This document shows, piece after piece, positions 1 to 7,551 of a DNA stretch of 15,655 bases. Source of the stretch: CAYTUI01 sp964441335 (lineage in GTDB: Bacteria > Patescibacteriota > Patescibacteriia > UBA1558 > 2-01-FULL-52-15); NCBI GenBank assembly GCA_964441335.1, contig CAYTUI010000033.1:1-15655 (forward strand), read 5' to 3'. The position numbers and the translations under genes were made by a program. The first letter of the stretch is position 1. The number at the start of each line of letters is the position of its first letter. The notes beneath the pieces were generated by a model. It had not been told where the DNA came from. It searched no databases and was given only the letters and a program-made list of their open reading frames with translations.

Positions 1-2103
1 GACAGCGCCGCGGCCATGCGTTATACCGAGGCCAAACTAATGTCCATGTCCGAAGAGATGCTCAACGATATTGAAAAGAACACGGTCAATTTCACTCCCA
101 ACTATGACGGTGCGCATATGGAACCGATGGTCTTGCCGGCTAAGCTACCGAATTTATTATTGAATGGCACAGTGGGAATTGCCGTTGGTATGGCCACCAA
201 TATCCCGCCGCATAATCTGGGCGAGCTGGTGGACGGTATTATTTATTTATCACAACATCCCGACGCTACTGTTGATGATCTAATGGAATACGTTAAAGGA
301 CCGGATTTTCCGACCGGCGGCGTGGTTTATAATCAGAACGAGATTAAGGCCGCTTATGCCACCGGTAAGGGTGGAATGGTGATGCGCGGCGAAGCTGAAA
401 TTCAGGAACAAAAAGACGGACATTTTAAAATTGTTATTACTTCCATACCTTATCAGGTGAACAAAGCCAGTTTGGTGGAAAAAATTGCTCTTTTGGTACG
501 TGACAAGAAAATTGAGGGTATTAAGGATTTACGCGATGAGTCAGACCGCAAAGGAGTGCGCGTGGTTGTGGAACTGAAAAAGGACGCTTATCCCAAGAAG
601 ATTTTAAATAATCTTTACAAGCATACCCAACTGCAGGAAACTTTCCACGCCAATATGTTAGCTTTGATTGACGGTATTCAGCCGCGCGTCCTGACTTTAA
701 AAGATATTTTTCAGGAATACTTAAAACACCGCGATGTAGTTGTCAGACGCCGCACACAATATGAATTGGACAAGGCTAAAGACCGGGCCCACATTCTGGA
801 AGGTTTGGCTTTGGCTTTAAATAAGATAGATGCCGTCATTAGAACTATTAAGCAGTCTAAGGATAAGGACATAGCCAAGAATAACTTGATGAAACAGTTT
901 AAGCTGTCAGAAAGACAGTCGGTGGCTATTTTGGAAATGCGCCTGCAGAGTTTGGCAAGTTTAGAGAGACTGAAAATTGAGACCGAGTTGAAAGAAAAGA
1001 AAAAGTTGATTCAGGAGCTGACGGAAATTTTAAAGAGTCCTAAAAAGATTTTGGGCATTATTACTGACGAGCTTAAATACTTGAAAGAAAAGTTTGGTGA
1101 TGAGCGCCGCACGAAAGTTGTTAAATCTGCTGTTGGTCAGATGACCACTGAAGATTTAATACCAAATGAAGCGACGATTGTTGTTATTACTCATGACGGT
1201 TATATTAAGAGACTACCGCCGGATACTTTCAAGAGTCAGGCGCGTGGCGGCAAAGGCGTAGTCGGTCTGACAACTAAGGAAGAGGATAGTGTGGAACATT
1301 TGCTATCCACCAATACGCATGATGATATGTTTTTCTTCACTTCCAAAGGACGGGTCTTCCAGTTGAAGGCTTATGAAGTACCGCCGGCTTCCAGAACCGC
1401 CAAGGGTCAGAATATTGTTAACTTCTTACAGCTGGGGCCAGAGGAGAAAGTTTCTTCAATCTTGCAGGGTGCGGACATGAGTACTTATAAATTTTTGGTC
1501 ATGGTGACTGAACGCGGTTTGATTAAGCGTGTTTCCATAGATAAGTTCTCTAACGTTCGTCGTTCAGGATTGATCGCTATTAAATTAAAAGCTGATGACA
1601 GTTTGGAATGGGTCAAGATGTCCGGCGGCAAAGATGAAATTATTTTGGTGTCGTCCAAAGGCCAGGCTATTCGCTTTAAGGAATCAGGCGTCAGAGAAAT
1701 GGGACGCAATGCCGCCGGGGTCCGCGGTATGCGCTTGAAAGGTGATGACCGAATTGTCGGTATGGATTTATTGCCGGACGGCGTCATTCAATCAGGTGAA
1801 CAATTTTTAGTAGTCATGAGCAAAGGTTACGGCAAGCGCACGTCGCTGAAAGAATATAAAGTTCAGGGTCGTGGCGGTTCAGGCGTCAAGACTGCTAACA
1901 TTACCGACAAGACAGGCTCTATTAAAACCGGTAGGGTCATCAACAGTAAGTATCAAGGCGATGCCATTATCATTTCCAAACTCGGTCAGGTTATCAGGAT
2001 GCCGATCAAATCCGTCAGTGTCTTAGGGCGGGCAACACAGGGCGTGCGTCTGATGCGCTTCAAAGCCGAGGGCGATGAAGTAGTGTCAATGGTGCTGTTA
2101 TAA
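1..2103 (+). CDS. gyrA: DNA gyrase subunit A, 5'-truncated by the window edge
   Basis: The reading frame is open from base 1, so the N-terminal part (about 115-120 residues in typical GyrA) lies outside the window; the first in-window Met (base 16) is internal. GyrA is the DNA-cleaving and rejoining subunit of the A2B2 type II topoisomerase that introduces negative supercoils. The catalytic tyrosine sits in AAAMRYTEAKL, its codon at 22-24. The breakage-reunion core follows (LPAKLPNLLLNG, GIAVGMATNIPPHN), then a coiled-coil stretch around bases 750-1100. The C-terminal beta-pinwheel starts near base 1150. The GyrA box reads QARGGKG at 1237-1257 (usual QRRGGKG), which favours GyrA over ParC, although the second position is Ala rather than Arg. 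The protein ends directly after the last pinwheel blade (VVSMVLL) without an acidic tail. A hairpin terminator follows 17 bases after the stop. Confidence 0.97.
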   Translation, partial: DSAAAMRYTEAKLMSMSEEMLNDIEKNTVNFTPNYDGAHMEPMVLPAKLPNLLLNGTVGIAVGMATNIPPHNLGELVDGIIYLSQHPDATVDDLMEYVKGPDFPTGGVVYNQNEIKAAYATGKGGMVMRGEAEIQEQKDGHFKIVITSIPYQVNKASLVEKIALLVRDKKIEGIKDLRDESDRKGVRVVVELKKDAYPKKILNNLYKHTQLQETFHANMLALIDGIQPRVLTLKDIFQEYLKHRDVVVRRRTQYELDKAKDRAHILEGLALALNKIDAVIRTIKQSKDKDIAKNNLMKQFKLSERQSVAILEMRLQSLASLERLKIETELKEKKKLIQELTEILKSPKKILGIITDELKYLKEKFGDERRTKVVKSAVGQMTTEDLIPNEATIVVITHDGYIKRLPPDTFKSQARGGKGVVGLTTKEEDSVEHLLSTNTHDDMFFFTSKGRVFQLKAYEVPPASRTAKGQNIVNFLQLGPEEKVSSILQGADMSTYKFLVMVTERGLIKRVSIDKFSNVRRSGLIAIKLKADDSLEWVKMSGGKDEIILVSSKGQAIRFKESGVREMGRNAAGVRGMRLKGDDRIVGMDLLPDGVIQSGEQFLVVMSKGYGKRTSLKEYKVQGRGGSGVKTANITDKTGSIKTGRVINSKYQGDAIIISKLGQVIRMPIKSVSVLGRATQGVRLMRFKAEGDEVVSMVLL

Positions 2104-2119
2104 AGTAAGAATAAAAAAC

Positions 2120-2148
2120 GCTCCGGTCTTTGGCTGGGGCATTTTTTG
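2120..2148 (+). terminator. Rho-independent terminator of gyrA
   Basis: The hairpin has arms GCTCCGG (2120-2126) and CTGGGGC (2134-2140), 7 bp with two G-U wobbles and a 7-base loop, followed by ATTTTTTG. It lies just after the gyrA stop, and the next gene has its own promoter-like sequence. Confidence 0.85.
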
Positions 2149-2185
2149 TTGACAGACCTTCGCGTCAAGCTCCAATTGAAATCCC

Positions 2186-2214
2186 TTGAAATCATCCCAA
2201 TAAAGTAGTATTCT
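2186..2214 (+). promoter_or_regulatory. Possible sigma70-type promoter for the 434-aa secreted protein
   Basis: TTGAAA (2186-2191) lies 17 bases before TATTCT (2209-2214), each about 4-5 of 6 matches to consensus. The predicted transcript start is near 2221, which would place an AGGAGG (2221-2226) at the very 5' end of the mRNA and give a leader of about 29 bases. A better -35 (TTGACA, 2149-2154) has no -10 at the right distance. Confidence 0.4.
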
Positions 2215-2249
2215 CTTGGCAGGAGGCTAACCAAATAACTTCAAAATCT

Positions 2250-3554
2250 ATGAGGAAGTCTACAACTATAGCCATTATTGCTGTGGTTTTTTTATTTTCT
2301 GCTGGTTTGGTAGTAAATAGCGTTACTGCCCGTGAGCCTATGTTAAGGGTAATTGACAGCTCAACTGAATCAGTAATACCTCCTGTCTGCGTCAATCCTC
2401 TGGATTATGTTAATACTGGTGGCCAGCAGATTCCCGATGGGCAAATTGGTTTATCAGATTCAGTAATGTTTACTGACTATTATATGAGAGATGATTCCAA
2501 AGCTGATGTTAATGGTGATGGGTTAGTTAATTATGGCGATTATCTTTGTGCTAAATCTTTTATTGCCAGTAGCCTATATGTCTGTCCATTGAATTGTGAG
2601 TTATATACGCCTGTCTGCGGCGATACTCATGTAGATACTGGTGAGCAGTGTGATGATGGCAATCAAAGAAATAATGACGGCTGCAGTTCATCCTGTCAGA
2701 TTGAGATTCCAAGACCTATTATCGGGGCAAATCTAAATGCTTATGTTCCGCCTGCGCCTGAAGATTGCGATATCTCTGTTCCGTCACAATATTCTACAAT
2801 TCAGGCCGGAATTGATGCTGCAGTTGCTGGGGATACGGTTTGTGTTGGTGCGGGAGTCTATAATGAGGATATTGCCATAAGAAAAACACTTCGCCTTTCT
2901 GGGAGTGGCGCAGCTAGTACAACCATTAATGGCTTAACTGATGTTGGTACAATATATATTGGTGGAGATACTGCCGCTGATAACACCATAGTTGAAGGAT
3001 TTCTAATTCGTGGCGTTGATGCAACTAGTACTCATGACGAAACATCGTTTAATATCGGCCCGGGAGCTATTGGGGTAATTATACGGTATAACTGGATTAT
3101 AGCAGGCAACGGCGAGATTCCTGTACGAGCGGATAGTAATCAAAGAAATATGCTTGCCGAGAACAATGTTTTAGAAGGTAGCAACTCTTTAAAATTATTT
3201 ATGGTCAGTGGAGTACAAGGACCATCCAACAAAGTAGATTTTCTTAGCAATACTTTTGTAGGGACAATTAATAATGGAGTAGCATTAGATACATGGGCTA
3301 CTGACAGCTTGATTCAGCGAAACGCATTCCATGCGACAGGTACCATAGCTGTTCTTGTCTCAAGTGCTTATCCGTCAACTATAGTTAGCGAGAATAATTT
3401 TAGTAGTATAGCTCCGATAAAAGTCGGTACTTATTCTGGCGGAACGTTGATTGCTCAAAATAACTGGTGGGGAGATCTAGATCCATCTGATAATATTTGG
3501 GGTGATATAAATTATACGCCATTTGCGACAGAACCTTTTGAAGAGTATCCATAG
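2250..3554 (+). CDS. Secreted dockerin-like / DUF4215 / beta-helix protein
   Basis: A 434-residue protein with an N-terminal signal peptide or anchor: basic MRKS, then a hydrophobic core to about residue 24 and a VTA-R cleavage-like site. Residues about 64-105 resemble a dockerin/EF-hand module (DGQIGLSDSVMF and a second loop DVNGDGLVNYGDY). Residues about 122-151 match the Cys-rich 'CGD..vdtGEqCDDGN..n.DGCsssC' repeat (DUF4215, also seen in Myxococcus-type proteins). Residues about 173-430 look like a right-handed parallel beta-helix (opening PSQYSTIQAGIDAAVAGDTVCVG, typical of pectate-lyase-like folds). I see no catalytic signature and would not call an enzyme. No LPXTG or C-terminal membrane segment is visible. 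The ATG at 2250 is the only reasonable in-frame start; the AGGAGG at 2221 is about 23 bases away, too far for a normal SD. A role in surface adhesion or binding is inferred. Confidence 0.85.
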   Translation: MRKSTTIAIIAVVFLFSAGLVVNSVTAREPMLRVIDSSTESVIPPVCVNPLDYVNTGGQQIPDGQIGLSDSVMFTDYYMRDDSKADVNGDGLVNYGDYLCAKSFIASSLYVCPLNCELYTPVCGDTHVDTGEQCDDGNQRNNDGCSSSCQIEIPRPIIGANLNAYVPPAPEDCDISVPSQYSTIQAGIDAAVAGDTVCVGAGVYNEDIAIRKTLRLSGSGAASTTINGLTDVGTIYIGGDTAADNTIVEGFLIRGVDATSTHDETSFNIGPGAIGVIIRYNWIIAGNGEIPVRADSNQRNMLAENNVLEGSNSLKLFMVSGVQGPSNKVDFLSNTFVGTINNGVALDTWATDSLIQRNAFHATGTIAVLVSSAYPSTIVSENNFSSIAPIKVGTYSGGTLIAQNNWWGDLDPSDNIWGDINYTPFATEPFEEYP

Positions 3555-3560
3555 GTTGAC

Positions 3561-3578
3561 TTATATAGAACTATATAA
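3561..3578. repeat. AT-rich inverted repeat after the beta-helix gene
   Basis: TTATATAG (3561-3568) and CTATATAA (3571-3578) are perfect complements separated by AA. It lies 7 bases after the stop codon. It has no T-tract on the plus strand, so it is not an ordinary terminator. Function unknown. Confidence 0.5.
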
Positions 3579-3579
3579 C

Positions 3580-3611
3580 AAAAAAAGAGCCCAAACAGTT
3601 CGCTAGAGCTC
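3580..3611 (-). terminator. Terminator-like hairpin oriented to the minus strand
   Basis: Read on the minus strand, GAGCTC (3611-3606) and GGGCTC (3592-3587) form 6 bp with one G-U wobble and a 13-base loop, followed by seven T. No minus-strand gene or good promoter was found to its right, so what it terminates is unknown. Its form resembles the minus-strand terminator at 11173-11211. Confidence 0.45.
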
Positions 3612-3675
3612 ACTACTTCGTATTAAGAAAGTATAGTGTAGAGTTAGTAAAGATCTTAAAATTATTAAATATCCC

Positions 3676-3712
3676 AATCTTCGGTCTGCGGGACTCAGAT
3701 TTGTTTATTTGT
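3676..3712 (+). terminator. Weak possible terminator of the beta-helix gene
   Basis: AATCT (3676-3680) pairs with AGATT (3697-3701), with an inner GTC/GAC step, followed by TGTTTATTTGTTTT. It is the only hairpin with a plus-strand T-rich tail between 3555 and the next promoter. The stem is short and interrupted. Confidence 0.3.
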
Positions 3713-3762
3713 TTTAAATACGCCAGGTATGATGCCTAGTGTTGAGTCTGTCTCGATTTTTG

Positions 3763-3791
3763 TTGACAAAAGTGTTTTTTTGTGCTAAACT
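3763..3791 (+). promoter_or_regulatory. Sigma70-type promoter of the 800-aa surface protein
   Basis: A perfect TTGACA (3763-3768), a 17-base spacer and TAAACT (3786-3791) preceded by TGC (extended -10). The expected transcript start is near 3798, giving a leader of about 38 bases. Confidence 0.8.
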
Positions 3792-3835
3792 GACTTTATA
3801 AATAGCGACCCTCTCTAAAAATTAATCGCAAACAA

Positions 3836-6238
3836 ATGATAAGACTAAGATATTTAGTAATTGGGCTAGCGTTTTTATTGCTAGGCCAATTTTTTGTTTT
3901 AAGTAAATCTATGGCTACATCTGGTAGTATTCTTGATGAATCAGATACACCAGATTTGACCATTACAAACGTTACCTTAACGCCAAGTAGCCCGGAAGTG
4001 GGTCAAACAGTTATGGTTAATGTTAGTGTTAAGAATTTGGGCGGTTCTCTCACCAGCGGACAGGGCATTGATAATTGGTTTTCATCAATTGAGGATTTTA
4101 CCTGGGCCACAACCTCCAGTGTTCATTTACTGGGAGCCAGACAGGTAGCATCTACTACACCCATGATCCAGAATGAAACTATAATCTATAGTGGAACCGG
4201 AGTTTTCACATCCAACGGAACTAAGGCCATGTCATTTACAGTGGACAACGCTAATGAATTACCCGAACTTAGTGAGACTAATAATGGCTGGACTGGTATT
4301 GTAACCGTTGGTATTAATTCAACGTATCAGGGAGATGGCACTTATGATTTCAGCACGGGACAAACAGTTCGATTGAATAATGGACTAATTATTGAGCCAA
4401 TAATTTTTTCCTCTGGCGAAACAGAACAAAATACATTTAGCAATGTAAAATTTAAAGTCTATGATAGTTCTGGACAATTAGTTGGTACTGTACCCAGTGA
4501 GCCATCAATAAAGACACACGTTGGGCAAGGATTGCAAGAGTACAGAATTAGTGGTCATACTTTTTATGCAGAGTATCATAGTCAAGGTCTAACCGCTAGA
4601 ATTACATTGAAATCTGAGTTGGGTTTTGATTATGATTTCAATTTAAATTATTTAAATACTAATCCTGCAAATTTGGTTTTTACACCTGGCGCCAATATTT
4701 CCTTAACCGGGACTTTTGTATATACCGGGGAGGATATTTTTCCAGGAGTTGTAAATGTTAAATGGTATATAGATAATCAGTTGTTTGACTCGTATGATTT
4801 AGATTATACCCCCTCCTATAGTTCGCATTTAGAAAGCGGTCAATCTAGAAATATAGTCAACGATAAATGGAATAATGTACCAGCTGGAACTTATCAGGTT
4901 AAGTTGAAGATAGATGCTAACAACCAGTATACTGAAACTAACGAAGGCAATAATGAATTAACTTATACTGTTAAGGTCGGGAATGGCGGTGTTATAGAGT
5001 TGTTACCGGATTTCCGTATTGATTACATTTTGAACCGCTATAACAATGTTGACGTAGCTCTGCCTAGTGAAATTGCTCTGGGAGATACTTTGTTGATGGA
5101 AGCCATTGTTGCTAATCTAGGGACAGGTACACCAATACCAACTACTACAGACATGTTTGTTTATGCCAACGATGTTTTTATCGGCAACTCACCTGTTTGG
5201 AGAATGATGCCGGGTGGCACCGGTAGTAATGGTGGGCCGGGAATTAGTCCGACTTTCTTAACTTGGAAGCCAACTGCACTCGGAACCTACACATTACGTT
5301 TTGTTATGGATCCTAATAACGTAGTACCTGAACTGAATGAAAATAATAATACTTATGAAGTGGCAGTGAAGGTTTCAGTTAAAGGAGCTGATGATTCAGG
5401 TAAGTTTGCTATCTGTCATTATAATCAAGGATCTAAGCAGTATGTAGAAATTAGAGTTGATGAAAGTGGTTGGATAAATGGTCATAGTAAACACGAACAT
5501 GATAAAAAGAAAGTTGGCGCTTCCTGTGGTACTGTAACAGCCGATGATAATAATGATTCCAGTAATGATTCGGAATTGGTTAAGAAATTAAAAGAGCGTA
5601 TTAGGCAGTTGGAGTACAAAGTCTCGCAATTTGAACAAGCAGTGGTGGAACGTGAAAAACAGTTGATTGTCAAAATAAATAAAGCTTTGGCCGAAAGACT
5701 GCAAGGACGCATTTTACTGCAGGTTGAAAGTAACGGCGAAGCTTGGTATGTAGATACCGATTCAGATCAACGTTATTATCTCCAGAACGGAGACAGCGCT
5801 TACCAGGCATTACAGGCTTTTGGTTTAGGTATTAAAGATACGGATTTAGAAAAAATTCCGATTGGTTTAAGAGATGATCCTGCCGCTACAGATACTGATG
5901 GTGATGGCTTACCAGATAAATTGGAGATTAGCATTGGAACCGATCCGACTAAGACTGATTCAGATGGTGACGGTTATAACGACAAAGAAGAAGTTATGAA
6001 TAGTTATAGCCCGCTAGGACCGCAAAAAATGGTTGCTGATAATTCCTTAGTTAACAGATTGCGCGGTAAGATTTTACTGCAGGTAGAAAAGAATGGTCAG
6101 GCTTGGTGGATTAATCCGGCTGATGATAAACGCTATTATCTAAAAGACGGAGAATCAGCTTATGACATCATGAGGTATTTGTCACTGGGTATTAGTGATA
6201 AAGACCTTCGGGAAATTGACGTCGGAGATCTGAACTAG
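3836..6238 (+). CDS. Large secreted CARDB / coiled-coil / Ca-binding surface protein
   Basis: An 800-residue protein with an N-terminal signal sequence (hydrophobic residues 6-22, AT-G after about 27). Three CARDB-like adhesion modules end in similar motifs: about 38-157 (ELPELSETNN), 280-382 (QYTETNEGNNEL) and 391-515 (VVPELNENNNTY). Residues about 523-565 form a Cys/His-rich segment (ICHY...GHSKHEHD...SC). Residues about 578-620 are a charged coiled coil. Two copies of a 57-residue module follow, 621-677 (RLQGRILLQVESNGEAWY) and 741-797 (RLRGKILLQVEKNGQAWW). Between them is an Asp-rich calcium-binding stretch, 685-720 (DTDGDGLPDKLE, DSDGDGYNDKEE), of thrombospondin-3/EF-hand type. No sortase motif or C-terminal membrane helix is seen. 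No SD precedes the ATG; an upstream sigma70-type promoter and a downstream terminator make it monocistronic. A role in adhesion is inferred. Confidence 0.88.
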   Translation: MIRLRYLVIGLAFLLLGQFFVLSKSMATSGSILDESDTPDLTITNVTLTPSSPEVGQTVMVNVSVKNLGGSLTSGQGIDNWFSSIEDFTWATTSSVHLLGARQVASTTPMIQNETIIYSGTGVFTSNGTKAMSFTVDNANELPELSETNNGWTGIVTVGINSTYQGDGTYDFSTGQTVRLNNGLIIEPIIFSSGETEQNTFSNVKFKVYDSSGQLVGTVPSEPSIKTHVGQGLQEYRISGHTFYAEYHSQGLTARITLKSELGFDYDFNLNYLNTNPANLVFTPGANISLTGTFVYTGEDIFPGVVNVKWYIDNQLFDSYDLDYTPSYSSHLESGQSRNIVNDKWNNVPAGTYQVKLKIDANNQYTETNEGNNELTYTVKVGNGGVIELLPDFRIDYILNRYNNVDVALPSEIALGDTLLMEAIVANLGTGTPIPTTTDMFVYANDVFIGNSPVWRMMPGGTGSNGGPGISPTFLTWKPTALGTYTLRFVMDPNNVVPELNENNNTYEVAVKVSVKGADDSGKFAICHYNQGSKQYVEIRVDESGWINGHSKHEHDKKKVGASCGTVTADDNNDSSNDSELVKKLKERIRQLEYKVSQFEQAVVEREKQLIVKINKALAERLQGRILLQVESNGEAWYVDTDSDQRYYLQNGDSAYQALQAFGLGIKDTDLEKIPIGLRDDPAATDTDGDGLPDKLEISIGTDPTKTDSDGDGYNDKEEVMNSYSPLGPQKMVADNSLVNRLRGKILLQVEKNGQAWWINPADDKRYYLKDGESAYDIMRYLSLGISDKDLREIDVGDLN

Positions 6239-6253
6239 CATTTCTCACTATTT

Positions 6254-6281
6254 AAAGCCGGCTCCTAGGGGTCGGCTTTTG
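6254..6281 (+). terminator. Rho-independent terminator of the 800-aa gene
   Basis: AAGCCGGCTC pairs with GGGTCGGCTT (10 bp, two G-U wobbles, loop CTAG), followed by TTTTG. It begins 17 bases after the stop codon. Confidence 0.9.
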
Positions 6282-6283
6282 TA

Positions 6284-6312
6284 TTGATTCGGGTGGGAAA
6301 TAGTGCTAAAGT
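6284..6312 (+). promoter_or_regulatory. Promoter of the NIF3-like/ruvB operon
   Basis: TTGATT (6284-6289), a 17-base spacer and TAAAGT (6307-6312) preceded by TGC (extended -10). The predicted start near 6319 gives an unusually long leader of about 200 bases that contains all of the tandem repeats below. Confidence 0.55.
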
Positions 6313-6329
6313 AGGGACAAATTGATAGA

Positions 6330-6448
6330 GAGACTGAAGAACGTAAGAACGGAGGGACTAAAGAACTTAAGAACGGAAGAACCATGGGACTGAAGAACTT
6401 AAGAACGGAAGAACCATGGGACTGAAGAACTTAAGAACGGAAGAACCA
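6330..6448 (+). repeat. 32-bp tandem repeats (about 3.5 copies) in the leader of the NIF3/ruvB operon
   Basis: Units begin at 6354, 6386 and 6418, each of the form GGGACTGAAGAACTTAAGAA then CGGAAGAACCAT. A degenerate partial copy lies at 6330-6353. Units 2 and 3 are identical over almost their whole length; unit 1 differs by a single base in its first 31. Inside each unit the word AAGAAC recurs every 8-9 bases, so the array probably grew from a shorter purine-rich repeat. There are no unique spacers, so it is not CRISPR. Confidence 0.9.
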
Positions 6449-6468
6449 AAGAACCTATGAAGTCAGGA

Positions 6469-6516
6469 ACCTAATACCTAATTACCTAACTAGCTAATTA
6501 CCTAACTACCTAACCA
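6469..6516 (+). repeat. ACCTAAT-type short tandem repeat directly before the NIF3-like start
   Basis: Six or more copies of ACCTAA(T/C) spaced 7-8 bases apart, with only one G in the tract. It ends 3 bases before the ATG at 6520 and occupies the place where an SD would be expected. The same words occur before ychF. Confidence 0.85.
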
Positions 6517-6519
6517 CTT

Positions 6520-7548
6520 ATGAACCTAGAGCAAATATATCACTTGGCCATCAAACTCGGCAGGGAGAACGACTTGCGTCCGGCTAACGTTGTCCAACGA
6601 CACTTAGATTTAGTTAAAAAAGGTTTTGATAAACTTTCCAAAGATGAACAGAAGGATTTTGATCAGGATAAATTATTTAATCCTTATTTAGACAGTCGTT
6701 TATTTGGTGACGGACAAACGGAAGTTAAAAAAGTTTTAGTTGGTATTGATTTGGATACCAGTGAAGTTTTATTGGCTGATCGACTTAATCAAAAAGGCGC
6801 GAACATTGATGCCTTAATTTTTCATCATCCAGTCGGTAAAGCTTTGGCTGAAGGATTACAGGACGTGATGAAACTGCAAGTGGAGCTATTGCATACTTAC
6901 GGCGTGCCACTAAACGTAGCCGAAAGTTTAATTAAGATTCGCCGCGTGGAAGTTGACCGCAGTACTTCGGCTGGTAATTATTATAAAGCTTTGGATGCCG
7001 CTAGACTTTTGAATTTTTCGGTGCTGACAGCGCATACCGTGGCTGACAACATGGTGGCGACATATTTAAAAAGTTTGATTGCCAAAAATCAGAAAAATTT
7101 GGTCAGTGTCGGAGAGGTGATGGATTTATTAAAAGATATTCCGGAATATAAAATGGCCAAAGCTAACGGCATGGGACCGACTATTTTGGTTGGCGCGCCC
7201 GAAAATTATGCCGGTAAGATTGCTATTACAGAAATAACAGGCGGTACTGAAGGCTCCAAGCATATGTATGAAAAACTGGCTCAAGCCGGTGTTGGAACTA
7301 TAATTGGCATGCATCTGCAGGAAAGTCACCGTGAGGAAGCGGAAAAGAATCATTTGAACGTCATTATTGCCGGTCACATGAGTTCTGATTCTATCGGACT
7401 GAATTTACTGCTGGATCAGCTGGAGAAGAAGGGTATTGAGATCGTGCCCTGTTCCGGTTTCTTAAGATACAGTAGACTAAAGAAGTCGGCAGTTAGCAAA
7501 AAGCGACCGGTGAAAAGAATCGCTAAATCTAAACGACGCTCAAAATAA
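6520..7548 (+). CDS. NIF3-like (DUF34) metal-binding family protein
   Basis: A 342-residue protein resembling the NIF3/DUF34/YbgI family, dinuclear-metal proteins often annotated as 'GTP cyclohydrolase I type 2-like' whose physiological role is unsettled. The N-terminal metal site is recognisable as IFHHPVGKAL (His102, His103) after VGIDLDTSEVLL. The C-terminal part has IIAGHMSSDSIG (His286), where the family usually has GH followed by an acidic residue; here Asp290 may serve. The protein ends in a strongly basic tail from about residue 320 (KKSAVSKKRPVKR...KSKRRSK), which I do not expect from the core family and which could bind nucleic acid. There is no SD; the leader is the repeat tract. 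Its stop is 3 bases before the ruvB start, so the two are surely co-transcribed. Confidence 0.75.
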   Translation: MNLEQIYHLAIKLGRENDLRPANVVQRHLDLVKKGFDKLSKDEQKDFDQDKLFNPYLDSRLFGDGQTEVKKVLVGIDLDTSEVLLADRLNQKGANIDALIFHHPVGKALAEGLQDVMKLQVELLHTYGVPLNVAESLIKIRRVEVDRSTSAGNYYKALDAARLLNFSVLTAHTVADNMVATYLKSLIAKNQKNLVSVGEVMDLLKDIPEYKMAKANGMGPTILVGAPENYAGKIAITEITGGTEGSKHMYEKLAQAGVGTIIGMHLQESHREEAEKNHLNVIIAGHMSSDSIGLNLLLDQLEKKGIEIVPCSGFLRYSRLKKSAVSKKRPVKRIAKSKRRSK

Positions 7549-7551
7549 TCA

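Noticed and set aside
2149..2177. TTGACA at 2149 as promoter of the beta-helix gene
   Set aside because: The hexamer 17 bases downstream is CCAATT, not a -10; it also overlaps the gyrA terminator tail.
6330..6448. CRISPR array
   Set aside because: Repeats of 32 bp are directly adjacent with no unique spacers, and no cas genes are present.
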